DNA from: Streptomyces rishiriensis
Lineage (GTDB): Bacteria; Actinomycetota; Actinomycetes; Streptomycetales; Streptomycetaceae
Assembly: GCF_030815485.1 (NCBI RefSeq)
Contig: NZ_JAUSWV010000002.1
Location: 7,626,001 to 7,690,000, forward strand
DNA: 64,000 nt
Direction of reading: 5' to 3'
Part shown: in pieces, positions 48,983-57,240 of the stretch
Layout of the letters: every line of letters begins with the position of its first letter
How positions within the stretch are numbered: the first letter of the stretch is position 1
Program-made: the position numbers and the translations under genes
The notes under the pieces: model-generated
Told to the model about the DNA's origin: nothing
The model's input: the letters and a program-made list of their open reading frames with translations, nothing else
Databases searched by the model: none

Positions 48983-50722
48983 TCAGGCGGGCCGGACGGC
49001 GCCGCGCAGGGCGCCCTCCCCGAACGGCAGGATCGCCTCCTCGCGGATGTACGTGCCGGGGCCCGGAGCGTGGATCATCATGCCGTTGCCCGTGCACAGG
49101 CCGGTGTGGCTGAGGTCGTCGAAGAAGAAGACGAGGTCGCCGGGGCGGAGTTCGGCCAGGCTGATCCTGGTGAAGGCCTTCGCCTGGTCGATGGCGGAGC
49201 GCGGCAGGGTCACCCCGGCGGTCCGCCACGCGGCCTGCGTCAGGCTGGAACAGTCGTAGGACTCCGGTCCTGTCGCTCCCCACACGCACGGTCGGCCGAT
49301 CTGTGCCCGGGCGAAGGCGAGCGCCTTGTCCGCCTTCCCCAGGTAGGCCGTCCCGGTGGCGCTGACCGTGAGGTCGGCGGGGGCGACGACCGGGGGAGCG
49401 GCCGGGGGAAGCGGGGCGGCGGGGGCCGCGAGGCCGGGCGAGGCCGGGTGGCCTGCACCGGCGGTCAGCATGTCCGCCGCGGAGTCCTGGTAGCCCGGCA
49501 GCGGCGCGGAAGGCGTGAGACCGGTCGCCGCGAAGCCGGACGCCGTCACGGTGAGCGGGAGTTCGGACGTCGTGTAGGCCGACGGCGCTGTGGCGAACCC
49601 GAGTTCCGGTGCCGGATAGCCGGGCACGGGGGCGACCGGGGCCGCGACGTCGGGAGTCGTGTAGCCGGACTCAGGGATCGGCAGGCCGAGTTCGGGTATC
49701 GGGTAGCCGGACGGCGGTGTGGTGTAACCGAGTTCCGGAGCCAGGTACTCCGGAGCGGGAGCGGAGAAGGCGGTGTCGGATGTCATGAAGCCCGACACCG
49801 GTGCGGCGAAGTTGGGTTCACCGGTCGGGAGAAGCCCGTCCGCGCCGGTCGGTGACACCGTGCCGGGAGCGGCGACCTGCGACCGTCCCGCCCACGCGGC
49901 GGAGATCTCGGCGCGGAACGCCTGCTGTTCCGCGGTGTCCCAGGGCTGTTGGAGGGGAAGCGACTCGGCCGGCTGCGTCCCGATCGTCGGCAGGACGGCC
50001 GTGGGCTGGGCGGACGGGGACAGGGAGGGTGTGGACAGGGAGGGTGCGGGCGAGGAGGGGGCCGGGAGGGCCGGCGCGGGCAAGGACGGCATGGGCTGGG
50101 CGAGAGCCCGCGCCAGTACGTCCCGGGCCGTGCTGAGCTTCCGCCCGATCTGCTCCTTGGTGTTCTTGAGAGAAGACTGCCGGTCCGTGGGGGCGGCGGC
50201 GGGGGTCCCGGCCCGGGCGGGCACGGGGGCCGGGGCCTGGGCGGGGACGGCGGGCAGCAGGGCCCTGGACTCCTGCCGGCGCGGCTCGGGTGCGGCGGGG
50301 AGGGCGGCGACGGCGCGCGCGGTCAGTTCAGGGACGCGTCGGGTCGCCGCTTCCGGCTCCCGTACGACGGAACGGTCGGTGGGGCGCTCCGGGGCACTCG
50401 CCGGGCGTGCCGTCGGGGCCGGACGGGCCGGGCGGCGGTCGGCCGGGAGTACGGCGGGCGTCACCGGCCCGACCCTGCCGCGTGCCACGTCGAACCACTG
50501 CTTGGCCACCGCTTCGAGCGACGGGTCGGTGGATCCGCGCCCGCTGTTGGCGACGGAGGTGACCCTCCCGCGGGACCGGCTCGACTGGGCGCGCGTGATG
50601 TTGTAGGCGCCGGTGTCGCTCTCGGCCCGGTCGTAGAGGGAGCTGACCCGCTGCTGGACCTCCGCTTTGCTCGGCTCATCGGTGCTGCTGCCCGGGGAGC
50701 GCGGGCTGCGATCCGTCGCCAT
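48983..50722 (-). CDS. NlpC/P60 (C40) family peptidase with long Pro/Ala-rich N-terminal region
   Basis: A 579-residue protein. The C-terminal 120 residues are an NlpC/P60 cell-wall peptidase domain: ALAFARAQIGRPCVWGATGP, then SYDCSSLTQAAWRTAG with catalytic Cys near 489, RPGDLVFFFDD and LSHTGLCTGNGMMIHAP with His near 542. The first 150 residues are charged (TDEPSKAEVQQRVSSLYDRA, then AVAKQWFDVARGRV), and a very long Pro/Ala/Thr-rich middle part has imperfect units built on APELGYTTPPSGYPIPE. The odd point is that no signal peptide or membrane helix is seen at either the chosen ATG 50722 or the longer start at 50884. The wHTH gene lies 258 bases upstream. Confidence 0.85.
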   Translation of the reverse strand: MATDRSPRSPGSSTDEPSKAEVQQRVSSLYDRAESDTGAYNITRAQSSRSRGRVTSVANSGRGSTDPSLEAVAKQWFDVARGRVGPVTPAVLPADRRPARPAPTARPASAPERPTDRSVVREPEAATRRVPELTARAVAALPAAPEPRRQESRALLPAVPAQAPAPVPARAGTPAAAPTDRQSSLKNTKEQIGRKLSTARDVLARALAQPMPSLPAPALPAPSSPAPSLSTPSLSPSAQPTAVLPTIGTQPAESLPLQQPWDTAEQQAFRAEISAAWAGRSQVAAPGTVSPTGADGLLPTGEPNFAAPVSGFMTSDTAFSAPAPEYLAPELGYTTPPSGYPIPELGLPIPESGYTTPDVAAPVAPVPGYPAPELGFATAPSAYTTSELPLTVTASGFAATGLTPSAPLPGYQDSAADMLTAGAGHPASPGLAAPAAPLPPAAPPVVAPADLTVSATGTAYLGKADKALAFARAQIGRPCVWGATGPESYDCSSLTQAAWRTAGVTLPRSAIDQAKAFTRISLAELRPGDLVFFFDDLSHTGLCTGNGMMIHAPGPGTYIREEAILPFGEGALRGAVRPA

Positions 50723-50980
50723 GGAAGACGTTCTCCTTCCGTCCTCCGCCTGCCGTTCGGCGGCGGAATCCGGGCGACCCTTGTTGCCAGGTGCCCCCCA
50801 AGCCCCCTGCCCTGACGGGCAGTCGTACGGCCTGGGCGTCAACTTAGCCAACTTGTGTGGCTGGCGTGAAGATTGAAGCGCCAAATGTCCGATACGTATT
50901 CGTGACCTTCGTCTCTCATGGCCGCCACCAGGTTTGCCCGCTGCACGGACCGTCGCGGACCGGTCACGGACCCGGACCGG

Positions 50981-51328
50981 TCACGAACGGTGGTTGGTCG
51001 CCCCGGTCTGCGGGTGCCCGGCGCGGCCGGCGTCGTCCTGGGCCAGCAGTGACAGGAGAGCCGCCACGCTCAGTCCCGCCTCGGCGGGGTGGCGCAGCAC
51101 CTTGCCGGGCTCGACCCGGTAGGTGTTGCCTCGCCCTTCCCGCCTGTGGGACAGGTAGCCGTCCTGCTCCAGGTCCGCGATGATCTTCTGGACCGCCCGT
51201 TCGGTGAGCCGGCAGTGCGCGGCGAGGTCCCGGATGCGGGCGCTGCGGTTGTCGGCGATGGCAGCCAACACGCGGGCGTGGTTGGTGAGGAACGTCCAAC
51301 CGTTGTGTGACTCGGGCACTCCGTCCAT
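50981..51328 (-). CDS. Winged helix-turn-helix transcriptional regulator (MarR-like)
   Basis: A 115-residue DNA-binding protein. A helix (WTFLTNHARVLAAIADN) leads into the HTH: ARIRDLAAHCRLTERAVQ and KIIADLEQDGYLSHRRE, then the wing GRGNTYRVEPG. The C-terminal 35 residues may be a dimer helix. It starts at ATG 51328 with no ribosome site; the promoter -10 ends 6 bases before it, so the mRNA should be leaderless. It is divergent from the STAS-ANTAR gene and may control it, the NlpC gene or itself. The ligand, if any, is unknown. Confidence 0.85.
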   Translation of the reverse strand: MDGVPESHNGWTFLTNHARVLAAIADNRSARIRDLAAHCRLTERAVQKIIADLEQDGYLSHRREGRGNTYRVEPGKVLRHPAEAGLSVAALLSLLAQDDAGRAGHPQTGATNHRS

Positions 51329-51334
51329 GGGCTG

Positions 51335-51363
51335 ATTGTACGGCTTAGAATTCACGTACTCAA
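51335..51363 (-). promoter_or_regulatory. Leaderless promoter of the winged-helix regulator
   Basis: Minus strand: -35 TTGAGT (51358-51363), 17-base spacer, -10 TACAAT (51335-51340), then 6 bases to the ATG at 51328. Both hexamers match the main vegetative consensus in five of six or four of six positions, and the spacing is ideal. Transcription would begin at the start codon. Confidence 0.75.
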
Positions 51364-51457
51364 AGGCCGGAACTTTATTTCGTGTATCTGTTGACGTGTG
51401 ACGGAGGGCGGGGTGAATCTGGAGGTGGTGACCAGCGGACCGACCGGGGAGGCGGTC

Positions 51458-52234
51458 ATGGCGGAATCGGCTTGTGGTGCGAACGCCGGAGGCGGCAAGG
51501 CCCGCTCCGGCGCGGAGGAGAACGGCGCGATCCCCGTTCTCCCGGGCCCCGCGCCCCGGATTGATGTCCGCCCCGACGGCGACCGTGTCGTCGTGGAGGT
51601 GCGGGGCGAACTCGACCTCGACTCTGCCGAGGAGCTGGCACAGACCCTGCGTGCGGCGCTCGGTGCCGCGGTGGGCGGCGTCGACCTCGAGCTCGGCGAT
51701 GTCGCGTTCTGCGACTGCTCCGCGCTGAACGTGCTGCTCGACCTGCACGAGCGGAGCCTGGAACAGGGAAAGACGGTCGTCCTGCGCACGGTCGGTCCCG
51801 CGGTCGAACGGCTGCTGACCCTCACCGGCACCCGGGCGCTGTTCGACGACACCCGCCCCCACGCCGTCGGCCGAGACGGGGCCGGCGGCGGCGAGGCCGG
51901 CCGTGACGCCGCGCTGATCGAAGCCCTGGACGGCAGCGCTTCGCAGGACAGCGCCCTGGAAGAGCTGCGCATCGAGGTCGTCCAGCTAAGGCGCGCGATG
52001 CAGACCCGCCCGGTGATCGACCTGGCCCGCGGCATCCTCATGGCGTCCTTCGGGCTCGGTGTCGAGGAGGCCTGGCGGGTTCTGGTCCTCGCCTCCCAGA
52101 ACACCAACACCAAGCTGTACCACCTAGCCCGTGACCTGGTCACCGCCGTACTGGGCGAACCGCCCGCGGAGGACGTGCAGGAGCAGGTGGCCGCGGCGGT
52201 GGCCAAGGTGAGGGCGGAGGCGGCCCCGACCTGA
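51458..52234 (+). CDS. STAS-ANTAR regulatory protein
   Basis: A protein of 258 residues (ATG 51458 with GGGGAGG; GTG 51413 with GGAGG and GTG 51398 are alternatives). After a Gly/Ala-rich lead comes a STAS domain: RVVVEVRGELDLDSAEELAQ, then LELGDVAFCDCSALNVLL, where the Ser after DC is the usual phosphorylation site. A linker leads to a C-terminal ANTAR domain: LRRAMQTRPVIDLARGILMA and AWRVLVLASQNTNTKLYHLA, the three-helix fold that binds paired RNA hairpins and stops transcription termination. The pairing suggests that an anti-sigma kinase and SpoIIE phosphatase control an RNA-binding antiterminator. It may be a substrate of the phosphatases at 28999 and 31753. Confidence 0.9.
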   Translation: MAESACGANAGGGKARSGAEENGAIPVLPGPAPRIDVRPDGDRVVVEVRGELDLDSAEELAQTLRAALGAAVGGVDLELGDVAFCDCSALNVLLDLHERSLEQGKTVVLRTVGPAVERLLTLTGTRALFDDTRPHAVGRDGAGGGEAGRDAALIEALDGSASQDSALEELRIEVVQLRRAMQTRPVIDLARGILMASFGLGVEEAWRVLVLASQNTNTKLYHLARDLVTAVLGEPPAEDVQEQVAAAVAKVRAEAAPT

Positions 52235-52303
52235 CCGGAGCGACGGGTCGGGCCGACGACCCGATTCCGCTTCCCGGGCCCCGGTCGGGTAGAACTGGCC
52301 GAC

Positions 52304-52912
52304 ATGCGCGTTGACTACGATCCCGGGTCCCTGGGCGCGGGAGCCTTCTACCGGCTCCTCACCGCCGTCGTCGTACCCCGGCCGATCGCCTGGGTGTCGA
52401 CCCTGGCGGCGGACGGCACCACGGCCAACCTCGCCCCGCACTCCTTCTTCACGGTCGCCTGTACCGACCCGCCGATCGTCCAGTTCACCTCCGTCGGGCG
52501 CAAGGACTCGCTGCGCAATGTCGAGGCCACCGGCGAGTTCGTGGTCAACTTCGCGTCCGAGCCGCTCTTCGACCAGATCAACGCCACCGGCACCGACTTC
52601 CCCGCGCACGAGGGCGAGTTCGACGCGGTGGGTATCGAGCGGGAGCCCTCGCTGCGGGTGAAGCCGCCCCGCGTGGCCGCCTCCCCGGTGGCTCTGGAAT
52701 GCCGGCTGCATTCCACACTCGGCGTCGGCAACTCCACGCTCGTCCTCGGCGAGGTCGTGCACGCCGCCGTGCGCGAGGACGTCGTCGTCGACGGACACCC
52801 CGACATCCGGCTCCTGCGGCCCCTGGCCCGGCTGGGCCGCAACGAGTGGGGCACCGTCGGCGAGATCCACGACCGGGCCCGTATCGCCTACCGCGACTGG
52901 CCGCCCTCCTGA
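52304..52912 (+). CDS. Flavin reductase family protein
   Basis: A 202-residue flavin-binding protein of the flavin reductase-like (DIM6/NTAB) family. YRLLTAVVVPRPIAWVSTLA is the first FMN-binding block; ANLAPHSFFTVACTDPPIVQ the second; KDSLRNVEATGEFVVNFAS and NSTLVLGEVVHAAV follow. Members reduce free flavin with NAD(P)H or are flavoprotein oxidoreductases of unknown substrate. ATG 52304 starts 69 bases after the STAS-ANTAR gene and may share its transcript. Confidence 0.88.
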   Translation: MRVDYDPGSLGAGAFYRLLTAVVVPRPIAWVSTLAADGTTANLAPHSFFTVACTDPPIVQFTSVGRKDSLRNVEATGEFVVNFASEPLFDQINATGTDFPAHEGEFDAVGIEREPSLRVKPPRVAASPVALECRLHSTLGVGNSTLVLGEVVHAAVREDVVVDGHPDIRLLRPLARLGRNEWGTVGEIHDRARIAYRDWPPS

Positions 52913-52937
52913 CCCCCTCCGCTCCTATGATCGAAGC

Positions 52938-53339
52938 ATGACCAGACCCAGCACGAGATCCGGGACGAACGCCGTGACACGGGCCGTGGGCGAGGGGGCC
53001 GCCGCCGAAGGCTCCTGGCGTTCGCTGTGGTCGAAGAACTCGGCGCTGTCGATCGGCTCCGTCGACTCTTTCCTCTCCATCGGCTCCGTGGGCAGTTCCC
53101 TCTCCGTCGCCTCGGTCGGGAGCTTCCTGTCCGTGGGGTCGGTGGGCTCCGCCGTGTCCTTCGTCTCCGCGGGCTCCTGGCTGAGCGCGCGCTCGGTGCT
53201 GTCCGCCCACTCGACCGGCTCGGTGCTGTCCTGGCGTTCCCGCGGCGGTCTGTGCGCCGTCGGCACGGCGGCGGCCACGGTCGCCGCGACGGCCCTGCTG
53301 CACAGGTGGGCGTCCGGCCGAGGCCGTGCCGACGCGTGA
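52938..53339 (+). CDS. Ser-rich nonapeptide-repeat protein with C-terminal membrane helix
   Basis: A 133-residue protein, ATG 52938. After a short charged start (RSLWSKNSA), residues 36-100 are about seven imperfect 9-residue units of the form (F/S/A)-L-S-(I/V)-(G/A)-S-V-G-S: FLSIGSVGS, SLSVASVGS, FLSVGSVGS, then AVSFVSAGS, WLSARSVLS and AHSTGSVLS. Regular Ser and aliphatic residues in this register would suit a beta-solenoid or stacked-sheet fold. A hydrophobic helix (LCAVGTAAATVAATALL) and RWASGRGRADA end the chain. Similar Ser/Gly/Val repeat proteins are found in Streptomyces, with no known role. There is no N-terminal signal. Confidence 0.75.
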   Translation: MTRPSTRSGTNAVTRAVGEGAAAEGSWRSLWSKNSALSIGSVDSFLSIGSVGSSLSVASVGSFLSVGSVGSAVSFVSAGSWLSARSVLSAHSTGSVLSWRSRGGLCAVGTAAATVAATALLHRWASGRGRADA

Positions 53340-53387
53340 CGGAGCCGTTCCTCACCGCCCTCGGGGCCGGTCGGCGAGCCGGTGGGG

Positions 53388-54368
53388 TCAGCCGGTCGGG
53401 AGCAGTTCGTCCCGCGCTCCGCGCCACTCGCGCGGGGAGCGTCCGTAGGCCGCGCGGAAGACCCGGCTGAAGTGGGCCGGGTCGGCGAAACCCCAGCGCT
53501 GGGCGATCGCCGACACCGTGGGCGCCGGCGCGTCGGACCGGTGCAGTTCCTGGGCGCACCGCTCCAACCGGCGCCGCTGGACCAGCCGGGCGACCGTGAT
53601 GCCCTCGCCCTCGAACAGCCGGTGCAGATAGCGCACGGAGATGTGGTGCGCGGCCGCGACGGTCTGCGGGGAGAGACCCGGATCGCCGAGGTTGCGGTCG
53701 ATGTGGTCGCGGATCCGCAGGACGAGATGGTCCGCGGGGTCAGCGTCCTGCGTCGCGTCGTCCGGGTCCCGGGACTCGACCAGGGTGGCGACGAGGTCCA
53801 CGACACCCGTGGCCAGTCTCGTGGCCACGGCCGGGGCGCAGGGCGGCACCGAGGCGGTGAGCGAGGTCAGGAAGTTCACCAGCAGGGCGCCGAAGCCCGC
53901 CGTTCCGCTGATCGCGATCCCGGCCGACCGGCGCAGGTGCTCCTCCGGCAGGCCGAGCGCCCGCCGCGGCAGGTGGACGACGTGTGTGGCGAAGCGCCCC
54001 GGGAAGTCCAGGGAGTACGGCCGTCCCGTGTCGTAGACCATGAGGTCTCCCTCGCCCACGAAGGCCCGGCGGCCGTCCTGGACCAGGGTCGCCGTGCCTG
54101 CCGTCTGGACGCCGATCGCCACGCACGCGACGGCCGGGGCCGGGGCCGCGACGGCGAGGTGCGCCCGTGTGCGGCTCAGGCGCTGCGCGTCGGCCTCGAT
54201 CGTGGCGATGCGCAGGCAGCCCAGCCGCTCGGTGGAGACCCGGCCCTCGAGCGGGCCGTCGTGCCGTGCGGTGACGGCCATCGGCACCAGCGCTCTGCCC
54301 ACCGCGTCCCGCCAGTACGCGAGCCGCTCCCCGTCGGGAACCGAAGCAGTCGTCAGCACCAGGGCCAC
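53388..54368 (-). CDS. AraC-family transcriptional regulator
   Basis: A 326-residue regulator. The N-terminal 200 residues form a ligand/cupin-like domain of the AraC-binding type (ERLAYWRDAVGRALVPM, then GDLMVYDTGRPYSLDFP), close to the Streptomyces proteins with that start. The C-terminal 100 residues hold the two HTH motifs: SPQTVAAAHHISVRYLHRLF and VSAIAQRWGFADPAHFSRVF, then RAAYGRSPREWR. GTG 54368 has GAGGAG upstream. The target may be a neighbouring gene, but no clear divergent partner is present; the gap on its left is convergent with the Ser-rich repeat gene. Confidence 0.92.
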   Translation of the reverse strand: MALVLTTASVPDGERLAYWRDAVGRALVPMAVTARHDGPLEGRVSTERLGCLRIATIEADAQRLSRTRAHLAVAAPAPAVACVAIGVQTAGTATLVQDGRRAFVGEGDLMVYDTGRPYSLDFPGRFATHVVHLPRRALGLPEEHLRRSAGIAISGTAGFGALLVNFLTSLTASVPPCAPAVATRLATGVVDLVATLVESRDPDDATQDADPADHLVLRIRDHIDRNLGDPGLSPQTVAAAHHISVRYLHRLFEGEGITVARLVQRRRLERCAQELHRSDAPAPTVSAIAQRWGFADPAHFSRVFRAAYGRSPREWRGARDELLPTG

Positions 54369-54630
54369 CTGGCTCTCCTCTCCGTCTGGGCGAAACCGGC
54401 GGGGCGCGGGCGGACGGCCCCGTTCTTCCCGCCGCCCTCAGCCAACCAGCGCCCCATGACCGGCTCCAGGCAGGAAGCAGGCAGAAACGCGGACGGCCCC
54501 GGAACGTCCGGCCGCTGTGCGCCGAGAGAACAGCGCGGTGCGCTCCGGGACAAGACGAGGGGGAGTCCGGCGGAGCAGGATGGGCGGCACGGCGTGGGCC
54601 TCGCCGTCGACGGCGCGCGCCGCCGTCGCC
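54369..54630. other. Intergenic region between AraC and STAND genes
   Basis: About 260 bases, then a terminator. Both flanking genes are on the minus strand. I see no gene; the left part should hold the promoter for the AraC gene. Confidence 0.5.
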
Positions 54631-54661
54631 CCGTCCCCGTGTCGCGGCGGACCGGGGACGG
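54631..54661 (-). terminator. Hairpin terminator after the STAND gene
   Basis: CCGTCCCCG (54631-54639) pairs with CGGGGACGG (54653-54661), a 9-pair stem and 13-base loop, ten bases beyond the stop of the STAND gene in the minus direction. Confidence 0.7.
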
Positions 54662-54670
54662 AGGCGCGGG

Positions 54671-56932
54671 TCAGGGTGCGTCGAGACGGGCGAGGAGGTC
54701 GCGCGCCTCCGCCACGGCGCGTGGGTCGGCATGGACACCGAGCGAGAGACAGTGCGCGAAGGCCGCGCGGGCGCGCGCCGGACGTCCGGCGGACAGCAGC
54801 GCGTTGCCGAGATGGACGAGCTGACGGCTCTCCAGCGCGGTGTTGCCGCTGGCCCGGCAGATCGTGACGGCGGTGGTCAGGTGGTCCACCGCCTCCGTCC
54901 AGCGCTCCAGCACGCCGAAGCTGCGGCCCAGGCCCGCGTGCAGCCCGATCCGGGTGATGTCGGCGATGTGCGGTTCCAGCCGGTCGCTGACCTGCTCCAG
55001 GTGGGCGAGCGTGTCCCGGTAGAACGCGTGCGCCTCCTCGGTCAGGCCCTGTTTCGCCAGGACGATGGCCCGCCCGTGCCGGGCCTGCAGGCCGCCGTGC
55101 AGGTCACCGACGGTTTCGAACAGGCGGGCGGCGCGCTGCATGTGGTCGGCGGCGGGACCGAGGTCGGTGAGCTGCTGGAGTGCCCAGCCCTGATACATGT
55201 GGGCCCAGCCCTGCTGGCCCGCGTCGCCCGCCCGTTCCGCGGCGGCGAGGGCCTCGGCGGAGCGCAGCAGACTGTCCCGGTGGCGTCGCTCGCACACGAG
55301 GAGCGCCCAGGCGTGGTAGTTGAGCTGAGTGGCTTCCAGCGCCGGATCGCCCAGCGCCTGCGCGCAGCGGACGGCCGTACCGAAGACCTCGGGCCAGTGC
55401 CCCCAGAAGATCCACTGGTCGGAGAACCAGTGCAGGGCCTCGGCCACCTCCACCACGGTCGCGTGCTCTCCGGCGGCCTCGGCCGCGCGCAGTGCGGCCA
55501 GCCAGTTGTCGCCCTCCGCCTGGAGCCAGGCGCGGGCCAGCCCCGCGGTCGACAGGTCCACCGTTCCCCGCCAGGTGGACGGCGGAGCTCCGTGGCCCGG
55601 CTCGAACCAGCGGCCGGCGACGACCGCGGTCTCCAGCAGCCAGCGGAAGAGATCCGTGCGGCTCCGGTCCACGTCCCGCGCGCTCTCCTCGGCCTCGAGA
55701 CGGGTGCGGGCGTACAAGCGCAGCAGGTCGTGCAGGCGGTAGCGGTCGCCGTCCGTCCCCAGCAGCCCGGTCTCGACCAGCTCCTCCAGGGTGTCCTCGG
55801 CGTCGAACACCGGCCGGCCCGTGAGCCGGGCGGCACCGGGCGCCGCCGTGTCCTGGCCGGGGATCAGGGCCAGACGCCGGAACAGCCGGGCGGCCGCGGG
55901 AGTCAGCTGGCGGTAGGACAGGTCGAAGGCGGCGGCCACCCGTACGTCCCCGGCCGCCAGCACGTCCAGCCGCCGCTCCTCGACGGCGAGGCGGTCCGCG
56001 AGCCGGCGAACGCTCCAACCGGTGCGGGTGGCAAGCCAGTTGCCCGCCACTCGCAGGGCGAGCGGCAGGTGTCCACAGCGCTCGGCGACCGCACGGAGGG
56101 CGGCCGGATCGGCAGCGGCCCGATCGGCTCCGACGAGGGAGGCCAGAAGCTCGGCGGCGGCCGTGGGGTCCAGTTCACCGAGCGGCAGCCGGTGCACACT
56201 GTCCAGCCCGGTCAGCATGCGACGGCTCGTCACCACCACCATGCCCGCCCCGGCCGCGGGAAGCAGCGGGCGCACCTGCCCCTCGTCACGCGCGTCGTCC
56301 AGGACCAGCAGACAGCGCCGCTCCGCCAACAGCTGCCGATACAGCTCCGGATGGCCCTGCGGCCCGGCCTGGGCCAGGTCCCGGTCGGCCACCTGAAGGG
56401 CCTTCAGCACACGCAGCATCAGTTCGGCGGGACCGGGCGGGTCGTCGTCCGTGCCCCGCAGGTCCAGGACCAGCTGCCCGTGCGGAAACCGGTCGGCGAG
56501 ACCGCGGGCCGCGTGCAGCGCCAGCGTCGTCTTGCCCGTGCCCGGCGGCCCGGACACCGCCACCACCACCGGCTGGGCGGCGGTTTCGTGCCCCGCGAGC
56601 GCCGCCAGCCGGGCCAGCTCCTCCTCCCGGCCCACGAAGTCGTCGACGCCGCGCGGGAACGCCCGCACGCCCACCGGCCGGTAGCCTCCGTCGCGCCCGG
56701 CCCGCGCGGCCGTGAGCAGCCGCTCCCGCGACGCGTCGGCCAGACCCAGACCGTCCGCGAGCGCGGCGACCGTCCGCCGCTGCGGAGCCGCCCGCCGCCC
56801 GCGCTCCAGGTCCCCGATGCCCCGCACGCTCACGCCCGACGCCTCCGCCAGGCCCTCGATGGTCTGCGACGCGGCCAGCCGAAACTCCCGCAGCAGCGCC
56901 CCGAACGCCGCCTGCTCCCCGCTCAACGCCAC
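54671..56932 (-). CDS. HTH-NB-ARC-TPR (STAND) regulator
   Basis: A 753-residue protein of the STAND NTPase class. It starts with an XRE-type HTH (GALLREFRLAASQTIEGLAE, then ASGVSVRGIGDLERGRR). VDDFVGREEELARLAALA leads into NB-ARC: P-loop VSGPPGTGKTTLALH near 129, Walker B RCLLVLDDARDEGQVRPLLP, then VVVTSRRML and CGHLPLALRVAGNWLA. A winged-helix part (RLHDLLRLYART) follows, and the last 330 residues are TPR-like helical repeats. Such proteins are held inactive with ADP and assemble on sensing a ligand; in Streptomyces they often control antibiotic or development genes. GTG 56932 is the start. It is divergent from the SWIM-VWA-AAA-DUF5682 operon with 308 bases between. Confidence 0.92.
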   Translation of the reverse strand: MALSGEQAAFGALLREFRLAASQTIEGLAEASGVSVRGIGDLERGRRAAPQRRTVAALADGLGLADASRERLLTAARAGRDGGYRPVGVRAFPRGVDDFVGREEELARLAALAGHETAAQPVVVAVSGPPGTGKTTLALHAARGLADRFPHGQLVLDLRGTDDDPPGPAELMLRVLKALQVADRDLAQAGPQGHPELYRQLLAERRCLLVLDDARDEGQVRPLLPAAGAGMVVVTSRRMLTGLDSVHRLPLGELDPTAAAELLASLVGADRAAADPAALRAVAERCGHLPLALRVAGNWLATRTGWSVRRLADRLAVEERRLDVLAAGDVRVAAAFDLSYRQLTPAAARLFRRLALIPGQDTAAPGAARLTGRPVFDAEDTLEELVETGLLGTDGDRYRLHDLLRLYARTRLEAEESARDVDRSRTDLFRWLLETAVVAGRWFEPGHGAPPSTWRGTVDLSTAGLARAWLQAEGDNWLAALRAAEAAGEHATVVEVAEALHWFSDQWIFWGHWPEVFGTAVRCAQALGDPALEATQLNYHAWALLVCERRHRDSLLRSAEALAAAERAGDAGQQGWAHMYQGWALQQLTDLGPAADHMQRAARLFETVGDLHGGLQARHGRAIVLAKQGLTEEAHAFYRDTLAHLEQVSDRLEPHIADITRIGLHAGLGRSFGVLERWTEAVDHLTTAVTICRASGNTALESRQLVHLGNALLSAGRPARARAAFAHCLSLGVHADPRAVAEARDLLARLDAP

Positions 56933-57240
56933 CCCTTCGCACCGACATGCCCCCGTCGTCGCCCCCGGGCATGATCATCGGAAATTCTAGAAGAGCGGAA
57001 ACCTCGGGGCCCGTACCGACCGGCATACGGACGCGCCCTCCCGCCGCCGCGTACGGCGCCCTCCCGCCGCCGCGCACCGCGCCCTTCCGTCGTCACGTAC
57101 GGCGCCCTCCCGCTGTCGTGAACGGCGTTGTCAGTGGGCGCCTGTAAGTTCGTCGTTGTCGCCGCCGATCGGGCGCGGCAACCCCCCTGTGCTGCGCCGA
57201 TTCGGCGTGCGGAGCCCTGTGCCGCAAAGGAGCTGGTGCG
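56933..57240. other. Divergent promoter region between STAND gene and SWIM operon
   Basis: The 308 bases hold a tandem repeat array (57026-57120), a more AT-rich patch near 56990 (GGAAATTCTAGAAGAG) that could be part of the STAND gene's promoter, and an AAAGGAG ribosome site (57227-57233) for the SWIM gene. No gene is supported. Confidence 0.55.
57026..57120. repeat. Tandem 23-bp repeats in the divergent promoter region
   Basis: Four adjacent units: 57026-57051 (26 bases, three-base insertion), 57052-57074, 57075-57097 and 57098-57120, on the pattern TACGGCGCCCTCCCGCCG plus five more bases. The third copy is the most changed. A partial fifth copy (AACGGCG) follows. There are no spacers, so it is not a CRISPR. 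Copies are about two helical turns apart, as an operator array would be. Confidence 0.75.

Noticed and set aside
57026..57120. CRISPR array
   Set aside because: Units are directly adjacent with no spacers and no cas genes are in the window.
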